Source: Tetracladium setigerum (Eukaryota > Ascomycota > Leotiomycetes > Helotiales). Taken from it: DNA of 64,000 nt. The notes beneath the pieces were generated by a model. That model searched no databases. It worked only from the letters and a program-made list of their open reading frames with translations, and had not been told where the DNA came from. Made by a program: the position numbers and the translations under genes. Where the stretch lies: assembly GCA_031472005.1 (NCBI GenBank), contig PZJY01000011.1, positions 2,108,001 through 2,172,000 of the forward strand. Reading direction: 5' to 3'. This document shows positions 57,229 to 64,000 of the stretch, in pieces. The stretch's first letter is position 1. Each line of letters opens with the position of its first letter.

Positions 57229-59589
57229 TCACTTGCTTCTCGAACCCCAAACCTCATCCTCTTCCATATCACCATCCCAATCATCGTCGCCAGACTGTTC
57301 CTCGTCCAGGAAATCCGCTTCGGTGACCTGAAGCTCTGTCGGACGAAGATTATCAATCCTAATTTCGACAATCTCACACATTCCCTGAATGACCTCTTTC
57401 GCTTTTCCTTTCCCTTTTACTTTTTCTTCTCCTGTCCCATTCTCGTCACTCTTGATCTCCGTTCCAACATCCTCATCCTTCGCATCCTCAGGTGCTTCGG
57501 GAGCGATTGCAAAACTGCCGTGGAAGCCGATACTGTCTTTCAACTGTAGAAGTTCACGAGAGGCGACATTTCGTTTTGGTTTCTTCCCCGTAGTTGACGA
57601 TGAGGAATGCTCGACTTCGGCTTCGGGCTCGGGTTCATCGTCGCTTTCGGCGTAAGAAACTCTTTTTGCGCTGCGGCGAGTTGGGCGTCGGCTGGAAGGT
57701 GATGCAGCATCTGTTTCTTGAGAAGTAGAGGCATCGCTGAACCGCTTTCGAGGTTTCTTCTCTTTGATCTCGGTAGAAACCGCCAACTGTCCGCCTGGGC
57801 TGCTGTTGGTGATGGACCGGGGAGATTTACGGATTGGAAGGCGGTTGGTGGAGGCTTCGACAGAATCTCCTTCTTCCTTCACTCCGAGAGAATCATTTCT
57901 ATTCACCACAACTTGCAACTTCGAATCCTCAACCACAGCTAGTGAGAGCGTCGTGTGAACCTTTGGAGGATACCAGACACGCTTGAAAACTCGTTCCAAC
58001 GACCCAACCCATTTATCACGGAAAGAAGCCCTATCTCTCCAACCGATGTTCAAAATCGCTTGGATGGACAATTTTCGTAGGTCTGGGAGGCTACCTGCAC
58101 TATCCAACAAAGACTGGAAGAACATCTCTGCAGCTTCCGTCTCCCACTTTCGCATCTGTATCAACTCGATCGTTTGAAGTGTCGACGGCCAAACAGGAAC
58201 TTCGCCTGGAAAAAGGAGTTGTTTGTACTGCGGCTCAGAGTCATGGTAAGTTGCGTGTAGGTTGAAGTACACGAGGTTCATGCGTAGAGCTTGGAGCTTC
58301 GGGCATGCATCTCCAAGAATAGAAAGAAATGACAGACTAAGAGACTGGTTGTGATTGAGTGTCAGATACCGAAGTTGATTGCCGTGTGTCAAAAGAAAAG
58401 GCCCGAAATCCTCAGCAACTATCTCCCAGCAATTAATCAATTCCAAGTGTCGCAGGTTCGTGGGAAGCATAGGCAGCAGCTTGTGGTTTACCAGAGTCGA
58501 TGATTCGAAGATCAAGTGCTGCAAACTTTTAAGGTTGCCCAGCGCTTCGGCCAGCAGGTTCTCGTGTTTAAGATCCTCTTCGTCTTTCTTTTTTTGTAGT
58601 GGAACTTGATAATTTACAAATGCGACCTTGCGCAGGTTTGCGAAGTATGGCTTTAAATGAAGCTCAGAAATTTTCTCGAGTGGCCATGCCTTCCCAGCTA
58701 ACCTTGAGGACCATCTCCAACTCCGTAGCTGGCAAACACTTGTCTTATCACCCCGTTGGGGATCAGCTGCGGGATCAACATATTCGAGAGCCTCAAAAAT
58801 AGACTCGGGATATGTCCACTTGATCTTGACGTCCAAGCTACGGTAGGGCATCATATCCAACAGGTGGTAAAACTCTAGATCTTTTAGGCGGGGTAGATCC
58901 TTGATCAGGCCTTCAAGGTCCAGAATTCCACTGCCCGAGAGTGTGTAGGCAGCGGTCTGCAGGACCTCAATACGAAGTGTCTCAACCTTCTGCCTATATT
59001 TGTATGCCATCCGGTTGGGGTCTGCCTTCAGCAGGTCGACCAGTTGATGCGCCTGAACCATGGGGACCAGCGGTGGAGTTGTGTATAGAACGGTGAGGGC
59101 TGGCTCGGCAAATGCTCGACAAAGTCTTCCAACATTGACCAGCCATCTGCTAGAATTTAGAGATTGAAATTGTTCATTGTAGAGTGGGTAGGTTGCAAAA
59201 TGAAACACCTGAACGAGGATGTGGTATGGAAGGCTCTGCCATTTTGGAATGACGCCTGACGAGATCAATGGGCTCCAAACTTGGGCAGATTGAGGTGCGC
59301 TCAACTTGGGTTTCTTCGTTGGGGGACGACTTTGCAAATCATGAATGCGTGTGGAGGAGGGGCGTTGGCGCTTCACCACAGCTGGAGATTTCGCAGCTGG
59401 TCGAGAACGAGAAGGGCGCTGTGGCATATCGACTTCCGAGGCGCTATCCTCGAGGGATAAATTCTCTTCGGATTCAGCATCGGAATCAGGTTCTGCGTAG
59501 CTGATGGCAGGCTTTGCTCGAGTTGTGCGTGTTGCGCGGTTTCCTCGAGAAGCTGCGCGCGATGGGCGGCCAGTTGCAGATGGAGTCAT
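57229..59589 (-). CDS. F-box-like / leucine-rich protein, likely nuclear
   Basis: A single-exon 786-residue protein starting MTPSATGRPSRAASRGNRAT. The N-terminus is disordered and basic/acidic with a nuclear-signal-like RPPTKKPKLSAPQ. An F-box-like segment follows near residue 115: IPKWQSLPYHILVQVFHFAT. Leucine-rich, repeat-like sequence covers roughly residues 200-480 (for example LKSLQHLIFESSTLVN, LPTNLRHLELINCWEI and GNQLRYLTLNHNQSLSLSFL). The C-terminal third is disordered, with RKSPRSITNSSPGG, RRPTRRSAKRVSYAESDDEP and a very acidic end DDDWDGDMEEDEVWGSRSK. It would act as a substrate-binding subunit of an SCF ubiquitin ligase if the F-box is real (inference from family). No frame break was seen. 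I do not recognise a named orthologue. Confidence 0.85.
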   Translation of the reverse strand: MTPSATGRPSRAASRGNRATRTTRAKPAISYAEPDSDAESEENLSLEDSASEVDMPQRPSRSRPAAKSPAVVKRQRPSSTRIHDLQSRPPTKKPKLSAPQSAQVWSPLISSGVIPKWQSLPYHILVQVFHFATYPLYNEQFQSLNSSRWLVNVGRLCRAFAEPALTVLYTTPPLVPMVQAHQLVDLLKADPNRMAYKYRQKVETLRIEVLQTAAYTLSGSGILDLEGLIKDLPRLKDLEFYHLLDMMPYRSLDVKIKWTYPESIFEALEYVDPAADPQRGDKTSVCQLRSWRWSSRLAGKAWPLEKISELHLKPYFANLRKVAFVNYQVPLQKKKDEEDLKHENLLAEALGNLKSLQHLIFESSTLVNHKLLPMLPTNLRHLELINCWEIVAEDFGPFLLTHGNQLRYLTLNHNQSLSLSFLSILGDACPKLQALRMNLVYFNLHATYHDSEPQYKQLLFPGEVPVWPSTLQTIELIQMRKWETEAAEMFFQSLLDSAGSLPDLRKLSIQAILNIGWRDRASFRDKWVGSLERVFKRVWYPPKVHTTLSLAVVEDSKLQVVVNRNDSLGVKEEGDSVEASTNRLPIRKSPRSITNSSPGGQLAVSTEIKEKKPRKRFSDASTSQETDAASPSSRRPTRRSAKRVSYAESDDEPEPEAEVEHSSSSTTGKKPKRNVASRELLQLKDSIGFHGSFAIAPEAPEDAKDEDVGTEIKSDENGTGEEKVKGKGKAKEVIQGMCEIVEIRIDNLRPTELQVTEADFLDEEQSGDDDWDGDMEEDEVWGSRSK

Positions 59590-60319
59590 AACGGCAGTCC
59601 AGTCAGTAAGATGAAAGGTGAAATTCTTTTGTACACATCAAGTTGAGGGTTCGATGGTAAGTCAGGTGCAAACAAAGGGGAAGATTCAGGACTTTGTGGT
59701 GTTGTTGTGTTGAAGTCACTCCTCTGCAATTTCCTTTGTAGTTTTCATAAGCATCATCGCAGAACAGCAAGTCGCATGTCATTCTTCATGGCGGAGAGAA
59801 AGCTGCAGCTGCCAGGGGGGCAACAGTGCAGGTGGTAGCGCCAAGTGACGCCAAGTGACGCCTCCACCATGGCCTTGGCATGGTTCTCCTGTCTGTCAGC
59901 GGGTGCAAGGTGAGAAATCAAAACAATGACAAAAGATATATCTTCACTTCTGCGACATTTTGTGACGGCTTACCAGCACCTGCCTCACTTTCTCCGCCTC
60001 CCTCTTTTCTCTTTCGACTGTTTTCATCACCCTTTCCTCCCGCTCAAGAGTCTCACTCACTTCACTTACCCCCATACCGCGGCGGCGGCGCCCATTGACG
60101 CGTCTGGGTCGTATGCACTGCACTCCCCTTTCAGGTACCAGGTCTTACATTTCATCTCACCACAACAAAGCTCCCGAAATTTGAAAACCTTATCTTGAAA
60201 TATCGCCTACAATCCGTCTTGAAAGAGACTGCTATACCTGGCCCTGAATGCAGACACCCTCTTGCCAAATTCCCCTTCAGATGAGTGGCTATGCGCTTCC
60301 CCGTCGCACGCGATGAGAA
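59590..60319. promoter_or_regulatory. Divergent promoter, F-box protein / SUZ12
   Basis: This 730-bp interval contains a direct repeat GCCAAGTGACGCCAAGTGACGC at about 59839-59861 and a CGGCGGCGGCG run near 60079-60089. I see no gene. The leader of SUZ12 is CT-rich. Confidence 0.45.
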
Positions 60320-62685
60320 ATGTCACTCCAATATATTTATGAAGTTTCCACACTCACAAAGTTACAAGAGGAGTATAAGCGCCGACCGCCATTCCTCCGA
60401 AGGAACATACGAAATTCTCTGAGGGTTTTGACGATGGCAGCGGCAATGGAAGAGAGCGATCCAGACAGATCGAAACGGAGGAAACTCAATGGAGCACATT
60501 ACGAATCCAAGAAATCATCAAATTCTCAAACCATATCTCCCGCCAATTTCTATGGCTCCAGTCGCCCCCGTCTCGCCCTTGAGCCTCCAAGACCTAGTTT
60601 TCATAAAGCTCTCCGCATCGACATATCCAAAATTATCGCCGATGAGAAAGAATCGGAGGACATCGATTTCCCAGCTCCGATAGTTATCAAATGCAAAATC
60701 TTCGTGGCTCTCTTTCATGCGAATTCCGAAGAATTGGAGAGTAGCACGTTTGATAGGAAGGACTACGAAGTGGGCGCCCGAAAAATGGCAAATGCGGAAA
60801 TGACAGTTTTCAAGGGTGAAGACGGATTGATTGAAAGAGACATTAGGGCCCAGCCCATCATCTTCTCATCGGGAGAGCTCATGGTGAATAGAAAGAAGGA
60901 TCTAGAGCTCCAACCACGTCCCGATGGCTATGAAGTAGTAGACCTTGCGGATAGATACCGCATTCACGTTGTGATAAAGCGTGACGGAGGACATCCCAAT
61001 TGGCCTCCTTTATTTCCGACCTCCTGGAACTCCATATCGGTAGAATATGCGGAGAAGTACTTCACAGACTTCAGTCTTGAAGCTAATATCCCACTACGCG
61101 CGGGCCAATGTCGAAATCCCTCAGCAATTTCGCTGGTTCATAAAGTTAAAAAACAAGTGGTGCCATATTCGCTTCAGATTCAGTCAAAGTGGTCGAAACC
61201 GAGTGCCCTAGGAGCAGTATTGCCGCGAACTCTATCCAGACCTATTTCTGTTGGCCAACCTCTACCCGATGAAATACATGACGATACAGGCCATGAAACA
61301 TCACACGACAACGGCACCGAACGTGCACGGCGGGTTCGTTCGACAGTTAGCACTTACAATATCAAAACATTGAGTGCTCAGGCGCAAGGGAAGTCGCCGC
61401 GAAAGCGAAAAGCAAGAGAGAATTTGGGTAACGAGGACCAGAATGAGAATTCCGGCATCACAGTGACTTTTTCTTTTGGGCGGGCAAATGAGGAGGGAGA
61501 TTTGCCCACCAAGAAGCATGTTGCTGTGACTGGTTTGAGATGTGTCTTTTGCGATCGAAACCACACATCTCTAGACGCTCTTAGATTTCATCTAAACCAC
61601 GACCATGAGAACTTTAAGTTCTTCCTTCGCCGTCAGAGCCCCAGTCGGATATCATTTTTTGTCGAGGTTCTCAAGAGCCAGGGCCACTTGGAGTCAGACG
61701 ACCGCATCTTACAATTGGGGAAATGTGCTACGCCCTTTAATCTTGCGACATATCTTAATGGGGATCGTTCATGGATCAAAGCACGCGAAGGTCCATATCA
61801 CAATCATTGGCCAGACAATCTTGCGGTCAGCAGAGACTCTGGATTCAAACCGATTGGCCCTCGATCATCGCTCGATCCGTCTTCACATCTTTCAGGGCAG
61901 AGTTCCCCAAATACTTCATCACGGAACTCACCCATAGATTTAGAAACTATTAAAAAGAGCCAACGAAAGGTTCTGTTTGTTCCAAGACAGCAAAGCCTTT
62001 GTATCATACAATCACCAAGCGAAGACTTCAGCCGGGCGAGGAGTTACCTGATTCGGAAGATGAGAAAGACGAGTCTTGGTTCGAGCAAAAGCGACGAGAC
62101 ATGATCAATGATTTTGAGGATATTGATGTCGATCCGTCTGAGAAGGAGTATTTGAATACCTGGAATCGATTCGCCTCCAAAACCCATACGATTGACGTGT
62201 TAATCCCAGATACTGTTGATGCGTTTGTCAAGACACACAAGAAGTGGCTGGCACAGCCAACCCGAACTCAGAGATTCATGGGTCATATGAGCGTCCTTAT
62301 TCTGCAGGGTTTGGTGAAGGAGAACCTTGTGAGCAAATGGAGGCGTATCATTCAAGAGGCGAAGGATGAAGTCCCAGATCTCAATGCCGATGAAATGGTA
62401 GAGACCGACCCACCAGAGATAAAACATCGAGGGATGGCTGATTGCATTTGTCTTGAGCACGCGCCTCTCGAAAATAGGGTGGTTTGTATAGGAGCAGTAA
62501 GTTCCTTTTCCACCCCAGCGAGCCGTGCGAGTATATCAGTAACTAATAACCTCCAGACATGCCAAGGCCGTATGTTCCACCGAGAATGCGCTTTAAAGCT
62601 GGGTGTTCCTTCGGCTCCGAGAGGTAGATGGATGTGCGATAAGTGCATCGAACAAGGTGCGGAGAGTCTCCTGGCTTGGCCTTAG
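60320..62685 (+). CDS. suz12: Polycomb PRC2 subunit Suz12 with C-terminal PHD-like finger, one-base break
   Basis: Suz12 is the VEFS-box core subunit of PRC2, which methylates histone H3 Lys27. Seen in order: EYKRRPPFLRRNIRNSLRVL near the start, a conserved middle (RDIRAQPIIFSSGELMVN), a C2H2 finger LRCVFCDRNHTSLDALRFHL-NHDH, and the VEFS box TKRRLQPGEELPDSEDEKDE with SWFEQKRRDMINDFEDIDVD and KEYLNTWNRFASK. The frame slips around 61984-61988. One more base gives VPRTAKPLYHTITKRR, the usual entry to the VEFS box. After an intron at 62497-62556 (60 nt, stop-free) come TCQGRMFHREC and RWMCDKC, which with CICLEHAPLENRVVCIGA form a PHD-like Cys/His set. The ATG at 60320 is used because PPFLRRN resembles the Suz12 N-terminus; a downstream ATG at 60434 is the alternative. 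Confidence 0.92.
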
Positions 62686-64000
62686 GGCGTTGAATACATA
62701 GATCCACGTGAATAAGGGATCGGATCTGGACTTTTAAGTCATCATTAGCGCGGAGTTATGGGCATTTAATATTTTACGATACACTTGGCTTCATAGGGAT
62801 GGCAATACCTTCAAATCGACCAAACACACGATCACACAATTTCCCGGAAACCACCGAACCACTCATTCCCTTTTCTTGGGCAAGAGCGAAAGCAAAGAAT
62901 TGCTTCCTCTGTCAATAATGCACCTGCGCATGCTATTTCAACATTCGAATGCCTCCTTTATAAGTTGAAGGCCGGCATTACATGCATCTTTGCAACACTC
63001 CACCAGGGGAGTCATCATCACTGTACATTATGTAAATTAGTAGAATATTAATGCCTCTTCCATTCATCGGAAATCCTAAAGCCTGTGTGCTAGTTTGAAC
63101 GAGGCGAGGCAGTTGATGCACGTGACAATGTTGAATGGATGAAAGGCAGAAATGGGAATGGCAGCAAGGAGGTTAGAGTCTGTTGCTGCCTACGAGATGG
63201 ATATATTGATGTGTTAATTAATGCCACAATTGAACCTGGAACAAAAACCTTTGTTCTTTGTTGCGTATGGAATACTTGATATGTATTGGCTCTGGTGAGG
63301 TCAGAATAAGATTAAGGTTGATGGAACTGGACGAAATCATAAGAGCGCCTGGACAAATCATTGTTCTTTATTTACTTTACTTAGGCAGATAGAATTAAGA
63401 AAGACTTAAATTAGTTTCGGTTAGTTTAAGTTTGTTTTAGTTAGTGCCACTTCCACTCCCACTACTAAGTACCGTCCACACAAGACTTTACCTTCTGCAC
63501 ATCTCTGTTGGCGCTGATGCTGCCAGTCACTAGCGCCGCACTAGTAACAAAGCGCCAAGACTAGCAGCCCCCAGCAACATCGATCAGCCTCTCCCGGGTC
63601 TGATGTTCCACTTGGACCTTCACCCTCCACATCAGACTGAACCTCGCGACTGAAAACAACAACAACGACAACAACATCGCCAATCCCAAATCCACGATTG
63701 AAGACGAGACGAAACTATAGAGACACTATCCGTACCATTGCACTCCCGGCCCCTTTGTCCATGATTCTGTGCGGCCCTTTGGTTGGGGGAGTCGACCCTT
63801 GATCTCTCGAACAACAATAGCTTGGTATTCGGCATTGCCAGCTCCAACTCACCTCAACTTCACCTTCATCACAATACGAAGCTTTCCCGCCATTCCCTAG
63901 CGTCGCGCACGAAGGTGTCTTGCTCGCAGATGCGAATTCCTTCTCCATCTCCCACTACTCTTTCTCTCATCGTCGCACAACGATTTGCGACAACATCCCG
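62686..64000. other. Gene-free right end
   Basis: This is 3' DNA of SUZ12 followed by AT-rich intergenic DNA. From about 63470 the sequence becomes AC/CT-rich with AACAACAACGACAACAAC (63654-63677), typical of a fungal promoter or 5'UTR, so a plus-strand gene may start just past the window. Repeats of TTAGTTT at 63410-63440 are noted. I see no gene. Confidence 0.45.

Overview
The window is nuclear DNA of a filamentous ascomycete (Pezizomycotina; the gene set and protein flavour suggest Leotiomycetes, which is an inference). The evidence is spliceosomal introns of about 47-120 nt with GT-AG ends and CTAAC/CTAAT branch sites, fungal families (RTA1, Zn2Cys6, secreted alpha/beta hydrolase), CT-rich promoters and a compact layout. 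I recognise about 20 nuclear genes. I see no rRNA, convincing tRNA, CRISPR or bacterial feature.

Layout: 1-5.1 kb has no recognisable gene. Then come BRX1 (-), a Rab11/Ypt3 GTPase (-), a large chromodomain plus seven-CCCH-finger protein (+), GAPDH (-), a gene-free stretch, COX5 (+), mitochondrial ClpX/MCX1 (-) divergent from glycogen branching enzyme (+), a 2.7 kb gene-free stretch, ATP2 (+), an RS-rich protein (+), a Zn2Cys6 factor (-), an RTA1 protein (-), a secreted alpha/beta hydrolase (+), two tandem small membrane proteins (-), a SLY41-like transporter (-), SF3B2/CUS1 (+), class II deacetylase HDA1 (+), a single-pass PPAY protein (+), an F-box/LRR-like protein (-) and the PRC2 subunit SUZ12 (+). 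Three genes concern chromatin (chromodomain-CCCH, HDA1, SUZ12). Three concern mitochondria (COX5, ClpX, ATP2), and their promoters share CACGTG elements.

The most striking object lies inside ATP2. Eight of its nine introns are 49-117 nt, but intron 5 (30320-32017) is 1,698 nt and carries a protein-coding sequence with a GIY-YIG endonuclease domain followed by two C2H2 zinc fingers. This looks like a homing-endonuclease-type gene living in a nuclear spliceosomal intron at a highly conserved site. About 0.4 kb past the ATP2 stop lies a decayed second copy of the zinc-finger end (33387-33554), whose lost zinc ligands fit C-to-T type decay.

A second cross-cutting observation is that at least a dozen positions, in genes that should be intact (COX5, ClpX, branching enzyme twice, HDA1, SUZ12, Zn2Cys6 factor, hydrolase, RS protein twice, PPAY protein, the intronic ORF twice), need exactly one extra base, nearly always in a short C or G run, to keep the conserved reading frame. 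This points to systematic base loss in the assembly rather than a dozen pseudogenes, and annotators should treat these as intact genes.
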